Of a stretch of 64,000 bases of DNA, positions 1-7,867 are shown piece by piece. The position numbers and the translations under genes were made by a program. Origin of the DNA: Bacteroidota bacterium (GTDB lineage Bacteria > Bacteroidota > Rhodothermia > Rhodothermales > UBA10348). The DNA lies in the NCBI GenBank assembly GCA_029262855.1, contig JAJCYP010000033.1:1-64000 (forward strand). The letters are read 5' to 3'. The notes below the pieces were generated by a model. That model was not told the origin of the DNA and ran no database searches. It saw nothing but the letters and a program-made list of their open reading frames with translations. Positions within the stretch are counted from its first letter, which is position 1, and each line of letters begins with the position of its first letter.

Positions 1-2
1 GC

Positions 3-518
3 GGAGCCGGGCATTTCGCCTCAACCGCCCGAGCCGTGAAGCAAAGGGATCCGGATTGTACGGTCGAGGTGCTGACGCCGGACTTTCAGGGCAAGACCGA
101 GGCCTTGTTCCAGGTCGTCGACGCGCCCATAGATATCTTCAACCACAACACCGAAACGGTCCCGAGGCTCTACAAAAAGGCCCGCCCGGGCGGGCGCTAC
201 GATCGATGTCTGAGCCTGTTGGAGCAGGCCAAAGCACGCCGGCCCCGGCTGCTGACCAAGACCGGGCTGATGCTGGGGCTGGGTGAGACTCGGGACGAGG
301 TCCTGGCAGTATTCGGGGATCTCGCACGGGTGGGCTGCGATATTCTGACCCTCGGCCAGTATTTGCAGCCGACGCGCGATCATTTGCCGGTGGAGCGATA
401 CCTGGACCCCAAGGAATTCACCGAAATCGGAGAGGCTGCCCGAGCGATCGGCTTCCGCCACGTCGAATCCGGTCCGCTCGTGCGCAGTTCCTACCACGCC
501 CGCGACCACCTCGGCTGA
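3..518 (+). CDS. lipA: lipoyl synthase, 3' part only
   Basis: This is the C-terminal 171 residues of lipoyl synthase, the radical-SAM enzyme that inserts two sulfurs into protein-bound octanoate. The gene is cut by the window start, so the iron-sulfur cysteine motifs are not visible. The reading frame is open from base 3. The motifs EVLTPDFQG, DIFNHNTETV, GLMLGLGET, DILTLGQYLQPT and the C-terminal VESGPLVRSSYHA are family hallmarks. A GTG at 36 is internal and should not be taken as the start. Confidence 0.93.
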   Translation, partial: GAGHFASTARAVKQRDPDCTVEVLTPDFQGKTEALFQVVDAPIDIFNHNTETVPRLYKKARPGGRYDRCLSLLEQAKARRPRLLTKTGLMLGLGETRDEVLAVFGDLARVGCDILTLGQYLQPTRDHLPVERYLDPKEFTEIGEAARAIGFRHVESGPLVRSSYHARDHLG

Positions 519-683
519 CGTTCCGGAAAAACGCTCCGGAGTCGAGAAAACCTTCGATTTCAGTATGAGACACCGGTTTACAGTGAGTGGCCTTTCTGCG
601 ATGTATTCGCGAGCGGTCGTCAGGTTGGGGAGCCGGCGGGCTGCGCTGAAGGTTGGCGGTTTGTTGAGGAAAGGCAAATACGA

Positions 684-1286
684 ATGCGACTTTACGACTA
701 TCCGGACTGTCCCTTTGCTCAGAAGGTGCGCATCGTCCTAGCGGAAAAAGAGCTCGAGTATGAGACGGTGTTTGTCGATCTCCGTCAGGGCGAGCAAAGA
801 ACGGCGGAGTTCCTCAAGTTGAACCCATATGGGCGAGTCCCGGTGCTGATTGACGAGGAGGTCGTGGTTTACGATTCGACCCTGATCAGTGAGTACATTG
901 AGGACGAGTACCCCCACCCCGCGTTGATGCCGGAGGATTCCGCTGGTCGCGCGCAAGTGCGAATCTTGGAAGACTTCTGTGACAACTCCTTCTTGCCGTC
1001 GGCCGGGTTCGTCCAGGCCGAGCTCGCGAAGCCCGAGGCGGAGCAGGACGTCGACCGATTGCAGCGCTACCGAAAGGGACTGACGGACGGTTTGGTTCGG
1101 CTGGAAGGGTTCCTGACCGGGCGCGAGTTCCTCGCTGGTGAGTTCTCGCTCGCCGACATCGCGTTTGTCCCCGCCGTGTTGAACTTATCCCGCCTCGGCG
1201 TGGAAGTTGACCCGCGGCTTCGCAATGTGGCCGGCTGGATTGGCCGGTTGCGCCAGCGTGCGAGCATTCAGTCCCTCGGCTTCTAG
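684..1286 (+). CDS. glutathione S-transferase family protein, SspA-like
   Basis: A 200-residue protein with the two-domain GST layout: an N-terminal thioredoxin-fold domain (residues 1 to about 80; DCPFAQKVRIVLAEK, NPYGRVPVL, DSTLISEYI) and an all-helical C-terminal domain. The N-terminal block resembles stringent starvation protein A as much as true GSTs, so enzymatic activity is uncertain. The ATG at 684 follows a GAGGAAAGG ribosome site about nine bases upstream. Leucine TTG codons are frequent here (about 8 of 25), more than in most genes to the right. Confidence 0.85.
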   Translation: MRLYDYPDCPFAQKVRIVLAEKELEYETVFVDLRQGEQRTAEFLKLNPYGRVPVLIDEEVVVYDSTLISEYIEDEYPHPALMPEDSAGRAQVRILEDFCDNSFLPSAGFVQAELAKPEAEQDVDRLQRYRKGLTDGLVRLEGFLTGREFLAGEFSLADIAFVPAVLNLSRLGVEVDPRLRNVAGWIGRLRQRASIQSLGF

Positions 1287-1415
1287 CCGTCGGGTCACCG
1301 AAGGGACGGGCGGTGAGGGAAGATCATCGCGTCGTCTGGCCTGGTGAGGGGGCACCCTCCAGGTCCGGCAGCGTGATCGATCGGTGACTCGGAATGCCCA
1401 GCCGTTTCCAGAGGA

Positions 1416-1739
1416 ATGAGGCCGAGTGGCGATGAATCGGCACGTGCCCGCGAAACCGCGACGGCTCCCGTGACTTCGGAAGAAGACGCGCTGCGAGCGA
1501 AGGTGCTCGACTCTTTCAAGGTCGTTTGCATCTGCAACAAGATCAAGAAAGGGACGATCTTGAAGGCGATCGCCGGGGGGGCGAAGAACCTGGGGGACGT
1601 CAAGCGCGCGACAAGGGCTGGGACGGGTGCTTGCGGAACCCAGCGCGGCGGCGTGACCCGGTGTACCGCGGCGATTCGAGAGATGCTCGAGGAAGCGAAG
1701 CGGGCACGCGACCTTGACACACCAGAGGCGGATCAGTAG
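1416..1739 (+). CDS. BFD-like [2Fe-2S] binding protein
   Basis: A 107-residue protein whose central part matches the bacterioferritin-associated-ferredoxin fold: VCICNKIKKGTILKAI, then GAKNLGDVKRATRAGTGAC. The first cysteine pair is the usual C-x-C. The second pair is spaced C-x8-C (ACGTQRGGVTRC) instead of the usual C-x2-C, so cluster ligation may differ. The first 30 residues are a low-complexity extension and the true start may be further in. It lies 50 bases before a rubrerythrin and could be its electron donor; that role is inferred from position. Confidence 0.7.
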   Translation: MRPSGDESARARETATAPVTSEEDALRAKVLDSFKVVCICNKIKKGTILKAIAGGAKNLGDVKRATRAGTGACGTQRGGVTRCTAAIREMLEEAKRARDLDTPEADQ

Positions 1740-1754
1740 TTAGAGCGCGTCTAA
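1740..1754. promoter_or_regulatory. inverted repeat before rubrerythrin
   Basis: TTAGA-GCGCG-TCTAA begins at the last base of the BFD-like gene's neighbourhood and lies 36 to 50 bases before the rubrerythrin start. The placement would suit a metal- or peroxide-sensing repressor such as the Fur-family product encoded at 2867. The arms are only five bases, so chance is not excluded. Confidence 0.3.
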
Positions 1755-1789
1755 GAATTATTCCGATTAAGGTAGAAGGGGTAACACCA

Positions 1790-2212
1790 ATGGCAGACCT
1801 CAACGGTTCCAAGACCCACGAGAATTTGAAGGCTGCGTTCGCCGGCGAATCACAGGCGAACCGTCGCTATTTGTACTTTGCACGTCGCGCCGACATCGAG
1901 GGATATCCGGATGTTGGCGGGTTGTTCCGGGATACGTCGGAGGCCGAGACCGGCCACGCGTTCGGGCATCTCGACTTTCTCGCGGTAGTCGGAGACCCGT
2001 GTACTGGTGTTGCCATCGGCGACACCGAAAAGAACCTCAAGTCGGCGGTCGAGGGTGAGACCTACGAGTACACACAGATGTACCCGGGCTTCGCGAAGAC
2101 TGCGCGGGATGAAGGTTTCGACGAGATCGCCGAGTGGTTCGAGACGTTGGCTCGGGCTGAGAAATCGCATGCGGGACGTTTCCAGAAGGGGCTCGACGGC
2201 CTGAGTCTTTGA
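1790..2212 (+). CDS. rubrerythrin, diiron domain only
   Basis: A 140-residue ferritin-like diiron protein. The helical motifs are visible: [16 protein letters not shown] near residues 20-35, [12 protein letters not shown] near 50-61, [12 protein letters not shown] near 88-99, and [11 protein letters not shown] near the C-terminus. Rubrerythrins reduce hydrogen peroxide in the cytoplasm. This copy ends right after the diiron domain and lacks the C-terminal rubredoxin domain, so it needs a separate electron carrier, plausibly the 2Fe-2S protein just upstream. A purine-rich GAAGGGG sits before the ATG. Confidence 0.93.
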   Translation: MADLNGSKTHENLKAAFAGESQANRRYLYFARRADIEGYPDVGGLFRDTSEAETGHAFGHLDFLAVVGDPCTGVAIGDTEKNLKSAVEGETYEYTQMYPGFAKTARDEGFDEIAEWFETLARAEKSHAGRFQKGLDGLSL

Positions 2213-2270
2213 TCCGCGAGTGGCGGACGGTGAAGGCGCCGTCCGCCACCTCGAATCCACTGCGAGATCC

Positions 2271-2867
2271 ATGAACGACTCCATCCGTCCAGTCGTCCTC
2301 GAAGACGTGATGGGACTCGAGCGCTACGAGACAGAGCGCGACGAGATCCGCCGCCGCATCATCGCGCTGAAGAAGCACCGGCGCATCGGGGTCGGCGATT
2401 GCGTGACCTTCGTTTTCGAGAATCACGACACGGTCTATTTCCAGGTCCAGGAGATGCTGCGTGCCGAGCGCACGACGGACCTCGATGCGATCCGTGACGA
2501 GTTGGAAGTGTACAACGCGATGTTACCGTCGCCGGGTGGTCTTAGTGCGACGATGCTGATCGAGATCACCGTCCAGGACGAGATCGAGCCGCGTCTCCTC
2601 GAGATGTTGGGTATCGACGAGTGCGTTTCGTTGGAGATCGCCGGCAAGCGTGTCCCTGGAGAGTTCGAGCCCGGACGCAGCCGTGAAGACCGCCTCTCTG
2701 CGGTTCAATACGTTCGCTTCGAGCTCCCGCCGAAGGCCGGCCAGGTGTTCCTCGACGAGTCGCAGCCGGTGGTGCTTCGCATCGATCACGAGAACTACCG
2801 CGCCTCCACGGCGATCGAGGGAGAGGCGCGGCGTTCACTCTGCAACGATCTGTCCGGGACGGCGTGA
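2271..2867 (+). CDS. DUF3501 family protein
   Basis: A 198-residue protein recognised as DUF3501 from the N-terminal block [28 protein letters not shown] followed by [15 protein letters not shown]. The biochemical function is unknown. Members are commonly found next to rubrerythrin and iron-sulfur oxidoreductases, and that is the context here. The ATG at 2271 is preferred over an in-frame GTG at 2220 because the family similarity begins just after it. The stop codon overlaps the start of the next gene (TGATG), which suggests coupled translation with the Fur-type regulator. Confidence 0.85.
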   Translation: MNDSIRPVVLEDVMGLERYETERDEIRRRIIALKKHRRIGVGDCVTFVFENHDTVYFQVQEMLRAERTTDLDAIRDELEVYNAMLPSPGGLSATMLIEITVQDEIEPRLLEMLGIDECVSLEIAGKRVPGEFEPGRSREDRLSAVQYVRFELPPKAGQVFLDESQPVVLRIDHENYRASTAIEGEARRSLCNDLSGTA

Positions 2868-3268
2868 TGCCTCCTCGGGCGACGCCGCAACTCGAAGCTG
2901 TCTACACCGCGGTCGAGTCGGGTCGCGATCACCCGAACGCGCAGCAAGTGTGGGAGCGGGTTCGGCGACACTTGCCGGCGGTTAGCCTGAGTACGGTGTA
3001 CCGCAACCTCGACAAGCTGGCCCGGCTCGGGCGGTTGCGGGTTCTCCGCCTCGACTCGGGCGTCGGCCTATACGACGCCGTGGGGCGAACCCACGACCAC
3101 TTCGTTTGCGAACAGTGCTCGCTGGTGATCGATGTCGAGTTGCAAAGCGTACCCGTGGAGTCGGAAAATAGGCTTCGCGGGCACCGGGTGCTCCGCCAGA
3201 GCACGCTGATGTACGGCGTCTGTGGGGATTGCGGTGCCGACTCCGGCGCCGGCGCGATACGGTCTTAG
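2867..3268 (+). CDS. Fur/PerR family transcriptional regulator
   Basis: A 133-residue Fur-superfamily repressor. It has an N-terminal winged helix (HPNAQQVWERVRRHLPAVSLSTVYRNLDKLARLG), the metal-binding HDHFVCEQC segment, and a second CGDC pair that would hold a structural zinc. It is translationally coupled to DUF3501 and follows rubrerythrin, so it probably senses peroxide or iron and controls this operon. It could be PerR or Fur; sequence alone does not decide. A GTG three bases upstream is an alternative start. Confidence 0.9.
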   Translation: MPPRATPQLEAVYTAVESGRDHPNAQQVWERVRRHLPAVSLSTVYRNLDKLARLGRLRVLRLDSGVGLYDAVGRTHDHFVCEQCSLVIDVELQSVPVESENRLRGHRVLRQSTLMYGVCGDCGADSGAGAIRS

Positions 3269-3276
3269 CCCGGATA

Positions 3277-3436
3277 ATTCATGAATCTTCTGCTGCGAGC
3301 GCCAAATGCATGTGATCTCCGGCCGTGCTCGATCCAGTCTCCTCGACATACTGTACAGTATGCCTGCGTCGCCCAGACCTGCGCTTGGCCAGACCTGGCA
3401 CGCATTTGTCGCTCTCGCCTACGAACATTCATGAAT
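3277..3436. promoter_or_regulatory. intergenic region with three perfect palindromes
   Basis: The 180-base gap before the LON-domain gene holds ATTCATGAAT at 3277-3286 and again at 3427-3436, exactly 150 bases apart. Between them is a perfect 16-base palindrome, CATACTGTACAGTATG, at 3347-3362. The second ATTCATGAAT ends 12 bases before the gene start. Perfect palindromes of this kind are typical of dimeric repressor operators. The cognate regulator is not known. Confidence 0.45.
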
Positions 3437-3448
3437 AATCCTGGTTAG

Positions 3449-4087
3449 ATGGAGTTGCCCGAGTCGATTCCGTTGTTCCCGCTTCCCAACGTGGTCCTCT
3501 TCCCAGATGTGTTGCTGCCGCTGCACATCTTCGAGGAGCGCTACCGTGACATGGTGCGCGACGCCGAAGCCGGTGAGGCGAAGCTCATCGGCATGGTGCT
3601 TCTCCGCGGCGAGTGGCGGAACGAGTACCGTGGGTGCCCTGACGTTTTCCCGATCGGGTGTGCGGGGCGGATCATTCGCTGTGAGAAACTCGCTGACGGC
3701 AGGTCCAACATCCTGCTGCAGGGGGTACGGGAGTTCGAAGTCCGTCGAGAAGTCGGAGAGGACCTCTATCGCCGGGCGGAGGTAAGTTGGCGACGGGATT
3801 CGGGTGGAGACCTTCCGGAGGGCGTCGCCGGCCAGGTGCGCTCTTTGGCCGAGCGATTCCTCGAGGATCAGGATGCGGAGTTGGTACGGCGGCTCTTGGA
3901 CGACCCCTCGATGGCGGAAGGGGGGCGGCTGGTCAATTTTCTGAGCTTTGCGCTCGATTGGCCACCGATGGAGAAGCAGGCTTTGCTAGAGGCGGGGTCC
4001 ACTGGGGAGCGGGCGGCGCGCCTGTGCCAGGTGCTCGAATTCGGTATCGGTGGCGGCGGCTCGCAGGCCGGCGGCTCGGTCCATTGA
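3449..4087 (+). CDS. LON peptidase substrate-binding domain protein
   Basis: A 212-residue stand-alone LON N-terminal domain. The family start is clear: IPLFPLPNVVLFPDVLLPLHIFEERYRDMV, then GCAGRII and GVREFEV. There is no AAA+ or protease domain, so this is not Lon protease. Such proteins are common and poorly characterised, with a presumed role in substrate recognition. It is preceded by the palindrome-rich region at 3277-3436. TTG leucine codons are again frequent (about 8 of 26). Confidence 0.88.
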   Translation: MELPESIPLFPLPNVVLFPDVLLPLHIFEERYRDMVRDAEAGEAKLIGMVLLRGEWRNEYRGCPDVFPIGCAGRIIRCEKLADGRSNILLQGVREFEVRREVGEDLYRRAEVSWRRDSGGDLPEGVAGQVRSLAERFLEDQDAELVRRLLDDPSMAEGGRLVNFLSFALDWPPMEKQALLEAGSTGERAARLCQVLEFGIGGGGSQAGGSVH

Positions 4088-4193
4088 TCGGTGTGGTGTT
4101 TCTCCACGAATGTCGTCGGGCAGGTGGCCCTACCTTGATTCTTCGACTCTGGGTCGGGATAGTGACCGACTATCGCCTGTTGGGAATGATCGC

Positions 4194-4793
4194 ATGAAAC
4201 GCCGCCAAGAAATGACCTTTTCGGAGAGGCTGTACCTCGGTGAAATCTTCCGTGGGCTGGCCGTCACCATGTACCGTTTCTGGCGCAATCTGTCGTTGCG
4301 CGGTCTCCATACGGTGGGGCTGTTCAAACACCTGAAGTCGTCGGTGACGACGCAGTACCCCGACGAGTACAAGATTTATCCGGACAACTACCGGGGCAGT
4401 CATCGGCTGACTCTCAAGGACGATGGAGCGGTGCGTTGCACCGCTTGTTTTCTGTGCGCCACGGCGTGTCCAGCGAACTGTATCTTCATCGAGGCCGGCG
4501 AGCACCCCGATCCCGAGGTGGAGAAGTTCCCCCTGCGCTACGAGATCGATACGCTGCGCTGCATCTACTGTGGGATGTGTGTCGAAGCATGCCCTTGTGA
4601 TGCAATTCGGATGGATACCTCCGTTCACCCTAAGATCTGGGGCTTCAATCGGGCGGACTTCGTCGAGACGAAGTCCGTTTTCATCGAGCGTTCGAAGACC
4701 ATGGCGGAGCGCGGCCGAAACGCGCTGATGGACGACATGATCGCGGAGTACAAAGAGCAGGAGGCGGAAGTCTGGGATCGCTACAAGGACTGA
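4194..4793 (+). CDS. NuoI-type 2x[4Fe-4S] ferredoxin subunit, orphan
   Basis: A 199-residue protein with two complete [4Fe-4S] motifs, CTACFLCATACP and CIYCGMCVEACP, and the extended NuoI sequence EAGEHPDPEVEKFP between them. In complex I this subunit passes electrons between peripheral clusters toward quinone. No other nuo gene is visible, so it is either a satellite copy or serves another oxidoreductase. The start is taken at ATG 4194; an ATG at 4212 is an alternative. Seven bases separate it from the small membrane protein that follows. Confidence 0.85.
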   Translation: MKRRQEMTFSERLYLGEIFRGLAVTMYRFWRNLSLRGLHTVGLFKHLKSSVTTQYPDEYKIYPDNYRGSHRLTLKDDGAVRCTACFLCATACPANCIFIEAGEHPDPEVEKFPLRYEIDTLRCIYCGMCVEACPCDAIRMDTSVHPKIWGFNRADFVETKSVFIERSKTMAERGRNALMDDMIAEYKEQEAEVWDRYKD

Positions 4794-4799
4794 GGCCGT

Positions 4800-5045
4800 G
4801 TGAAGATGGGAAAAGTTACGATCTTGCTCATGGCGCTGTCGACGGCGGTTATGCTGGTCGCATTCGGCAAGGGGATGGGCATCCTGCGCGGCGCCGACCC
4901 GGGGTCGCATATCTACTGGGCCGTGGCGAGTTTGGTGACGGTTCTCGGTGCCAATGTGATGGCGATGTTTCACGCGGCGCAGAGCGATCGGATCATCCGT
5001 GACCTGCGTACGCAGATCGATGGTTCGAGCGGGGAGAACGACTGA
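4800..5045 (+). CDS. small two-helix membrane protein, unknown function
   Basis: An 81-residue protein with two predicted membrane segments: residues 4-22 (KVTILLMALSTAVMLVAFG) and about 36-56 (HIYWAVASLVTVLGANVMAM), then a short polar tail. I do not recognise the family. It starts seven bases after the NuoI-type ferredoxin and is probably cotranscribed with it, so it may anchor or partner that protein at the membrane. The start is GTG 4800 or ATG 4806. Confidence 0.6.
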   Translation: MKMGKVTILLMALSTAVMLVAFGKGMGILRGADPGSHIYWAVASLVTVLGANVMAMFHAAQSDRIIRDLRTQIDGSSGEND

Positions 5046-5109
5046 GTTCGAGACATCTCCCGTTGGGGTGACGTAGAGCTTGTCTGAGGAAGGAAGCGCG
5101 GGCACGACG

Positions 5110-6612
5110 ATGGCCAAAACTTTCAAACAACTCATGGACGAGGCCCGCAAGGATGTTCCCGAGTGGACCGCGGATCAGGTTGAGAAGGCTCTATCCAACG
5201 GAGACAGCCACAAGCTGATCGACGTCCGCGAGAAGGACGAATACCGCGAGGGGCACCTGCCGGGCGCGATCTCGGTCCCGCGAGGCTTTCTCGACATGCA
5301 GGTCGAAGAGGTCGTTCCCGACAAATCGACGCAGCTGATCCTCTATTGCGCGGGCGGTACCCGTTCGCTGCTGGCCGGACGAACGTTGCGAGAGATGGGC
5401 TACGGCGATGTCGTGTCGATGTCGGGTGGCTACGGCGGGTGGAAGGGCTCCGGCCACGAGTGGGTCAAAGACTTCCAGTTCACGCCGGAGCAACTCAAGC
5501 GCTACGACCGTCACTTCCTTTTGCCCGAGGTCGGAGAAGCGGGGCAGGCGAAGCTCCTGCAGTCGAAGGTGCTGCTGATCGGTGCCGGTGGGCTTGGCTC
5601 CCCGGCTGCGTATTACCTCGCCGCGGCGGGTGTGGGAACGATCGGCCTGGTCGACGACGACGTCGTCGACATGAGCAACTTGCAGCGCCAGATCATTCAC
5701 AACAACGACCGGGTCGGAATGTCGAAGGTCCAGTCTGCGCGTGAGACGATCAATACCCTGAACCCGGACATCAACGTCGTCGGTTACGAGACGCGGGTGA
5801 CGTCCGACAACATCATGGACATCATCAAAGACTACGATGTCGTGGTCGATGGATGCGACAACTTCCCGACCCGGTATCTGGTCAACGATGCGGCGGTGCT
5901 GTCCGGCATACCAAACGTCTACGCCAGCATCTTCCGGTTCGAAGGGCAGGTGTCGGTCTTTGGGGCTCCGGATGGGCCCTGCTATCGGTGCCTCTACCCG
6001 GAGCCGCCGCCTCCAGGCCTGGTCCCCTCGTGCGCCGAGGGAGGCGTCCTCGGCGTTCTCCCGGGGACGATTGGCACACTGCAGGCCACAGAGGTCGTCA
6101 AGCAACTGCTGGGCATCGGCGAGTCCCTGGTTGGACGCCTGCTGCTCTACGATGCGCTCGAGATGCGATTCCAGATGATCGACGTTCCAAAGAATCCGGA
6201 CTGCCCGGCGTGCGGGACGAATCCGACCCTGAATACGCTCATCGACTACGACCAGTTTTGCGGTACCGGTGCGGAAGCCCCGGCGGCTGAGGTACCCGAA
6301 ACGACGGTTACCGAGCTGAAGCGTAGGCTGGATGCGGGGCGCGCGCCCTTTCTGCTCGATGTCAGAGAACCGGCAGAAACGGAGATCGCGACCATCCACG
6401 CTCAGCTAATCCCGCTGGGACAGTTGGAGTCGCGCCTGGAAGAATTGTCCGGGCACCGCCATCAAGAAATCGTCGTCCATTGCCGAACGGGGGCTCGATC
6501 AGCAGACGCCGTCCGCATCCTCCAACGTCACGGATTCACCGGCGCCATCAATCTGGCCGGCGGAATCCGTGCGTGGAGCGAGGAGATAGACCCGGCTGTT
6601 CCGGTGTACTGA
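5110..6612 (+). CDS. MoeZ/MoeB-like adenylyltransferase with two rhodanese domains
   Basis: A 500-residue sulfur-carrier E1-like enzyme with three domains. An N-terminal rhodanese spans about 15-115, with candidate active cysteine 80 in LILYCAGGTRS. A ThiF/MoeB adenylation domain spans about 130-385, with GAGGLGS, NLQRQIIH, and zinc pairs CYRC near 291 and CPAC near 365. A C-terminal rhodanese spans about 405-500, with Cys 458 in VVHCRTGARS. Such enzymes adenylate MoaD/ThiS/CysO-type proteins and load sulfur on them. The usual MoeZ has only the C-terminal rhodanese; the extra N-terminal one is notable. A TTG at 5080 is an alternative start. Confidence 0.9.
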   Translation: MAKTFKQLMDEARKDVPEWTADQVEKALSNGDSHKLIDVREKDEYREGHLPGAISVPRGFLDMQVEEVVPDKSTQLILYCAGGTRSLLAGRTLREMGYGDVVSMSGGYGGWKGSGHEWVKDFQFTPEQLKRYDRHFLLPEVGEAGQAKLLQSKVLLIGAGGLGSPAAYYLAAAGVGTIGLVDDDVVDMSNLQRQIIHNNDRVGMSKVQSARETINTLNPDINVVGYETRVTSDNIMDIIKDYDVVVDGCDNFPTRYLVNDAAVLSGIPNVYASIFRFEGQVSVFGAPDGPCYRCLYPEPPPPGLVPSCAEGGVLGVLPGTIGTLQATEVVKQLLGIGESLVGRLLLYDALEMRFQMIDVPKNPDCPACGTNPTLNTLIDYDQFCGTGAEAPAAEVPETTVTELKRRLDAGRAPFLLDVREPAETEIATIHAQLIPLGQLESRLEELSGHRHQEIVVHCRTGARSADAVRILQRHGFTGAINLAGGIRAWSEEIDPAVPVY

Positions 6613-6715
6613 AGACCTTCTCGCGTTCGGTCTCGGGCATCTCCTGGCCCATGGTGCAAACAGTCGGGCGCCTCGCCACCTTTGCGACGCCGGGTACCGC
6701 GCTTATTATCAGCGC

Positions 6716-7492
6716 GTGAGAACTGTCACCGTCACCCGCTACGTTTCCCCTCTCCGTGAGGGCGGCTCGCTCCCGGCCATCGTCGAGGCCGATGACGACG
6801 GCATGTACGTACTGAAATTCAGGGGAGCAGGACAGGGGCCGAAGGCTCTCGTCGCCGAACTGGTGGCGGGGGAATTGGCCCGCGGGCTTGGCCTGCCCGT
6901 CCCGGAGATCGTCCTCGCCGAGCTGGATCCTATCCTGGCCCGCACCGAGCCCGACCCAGAGATTCAGGATCTCATCCGAGCCAGCGACGGCCTAAACCTC
7001 GGCATGGACTACCTCCCGGGTTCGCTGCCCTTCGATCCGGCGGTTTGCTCAGCTGACCAGGATCTGGCGAGCGCCATCGTCTGGTTCGACGCGCTGGTCT
7101 CCAACATCGACCGCACGGCCCGGAACACCAACCTGCTGATGTGGCACCGAGCCCTCTGGATGATCGACCACGGTGCCGCATTGTACGTGCATCATGGAAC
7201 GGACGACTTTGTCCCGCGAAGCGGCGAGCGCTTCCCGATGATCAAGACGCACGTACTACTGGAAGTCGCGGAATCGCTACCGGAAGCGGGCCGTCGACTG
7301 TCAGCTTTGGCAACACCCGAGCTGATCAGGGCCGTCACGACGAACATTCCTGATCTTTGGCTGGCCGCACCCAGCGCCTACGCCAACCCGGAGGCCCACC
7401 GGACGGCCTATTCCGAGTACCTTCTCAACCGTCTCAAAACCCCGCAGGGATTCCTGGAGGAAGCCATTCGTGCCCGAGCAGAGCACATATGA
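6716..7492 (+). CDS. HipA-like kinase family protein
   Basis: A 258-residue protein resembling the HipA-like kinase family often paired with DUF3037. Visible features are YVLKFRGAGQG near the nucleotide-binding lysine, a helix LVAELVAGELARGLGLPVPEIVLAELD, the catalytic-type segment FDALVSNIDRTARNTNLLM, and MIDHGAAL resembling the metal-binding aspartate motif. It is shorter than classical HipA toxins and no HipB-type DNA-binding antitoxin is present. The start is GTG. It overlaps the downstream DUF3037 gene by 23 bases. Confidence 0.8.
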   Translation: MRTVTVTRYVSPLREGGSLPAIVEADDDGMYVLKFRGAGQGPKALVAELVAGELARGLGLPVPEIVLAELDPILARTEPDPEIQDLIRASDGLNLGMDYLPGSLPFDPAVCSADQDLASAIVWFDALVSNIDRTARNTNLLMWHRALWMIDHGAALYVHHGTDDFVPRSGERFPMIKTHVLLEVAESLPEAGRRLSALATPELIRAVTTNIPDLWLAAPSAYANPEAHRTAYSEYLLNRLKTPQGFLEEAIRARAEHI

Positions 7493-7853
7493 TTACGCCG
7501 TAATCCGGCTGGTACCGCAGGTTCAACGAGACGAGTTTATCAACGTCGGCGTAATCCTGAGTTGCCTCGACCACGACTTCGCCGCGGCGCGCGTTTACCT
7601 CGACGAGTCCCGGCTGAAGGCGCTGTACCCGGCCGTGGATCTGGAGTCAGTACAATCGCATCTCGCCGCCATTCCAAGGATCTGTGCCGGCGAGCCGGAT
7701 GCCGGGCCGATTAGCCTCTTGCCCAAGCGAGAGCGATTCCTGATGCTGGTGGCTCCCAGGAGCACCATCATTCAGCCCTCGCCGGTCCACACGGGGTTGT
7801 GTACCGATCCGGAGGAGACACTGGAGCATCTAATGAAGACGATGGTCCGCTGA
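7470..7853 (+). CDS. DUF3037 family protein
   Basis: A 127-residue protein with the DUF3037 opening YDYAVIRLVPQVQRDEFINVGVIL and the later segment LDESRLKALYP. Its function is unknown, but the family usually sits directly behind a HipA-like kinase gene, as here. The GTG start lies inside the end of the kinase gene and is preceded by GGAGGAAG at good spacing, so the two are translationally coupled and their products likely act together. Confidence 0.82.
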   Translation: MPEQSTYDYAVIRLVPQVQRDEFINVGVILSCLDHDFAAARVYLDESRLKALYPAVDLESVQSHLAAIPRICAGEPDAGPISLLPKRERFLMLVAPRSTIIQPSPVHTGLCTDPEETLEHLMKTMVR

Positions 7854-7867
7854 GGAGGCGTTCGGAT

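Noticed and set aside
3347-3362. CATACTGTACAGTATG as a LexA (SOS) box
   Set aside because: The LexA consensus of gammaproteobacteria has CTGT and ACAG separated by eight bases; here they are adjacent, and the downstream gene is not an SOS gene.
5191-6399. 402-codon minus-strand open frame
   Set aside because: Antisense to the MoeZ-like gene, which has intact domain motifs throughout.
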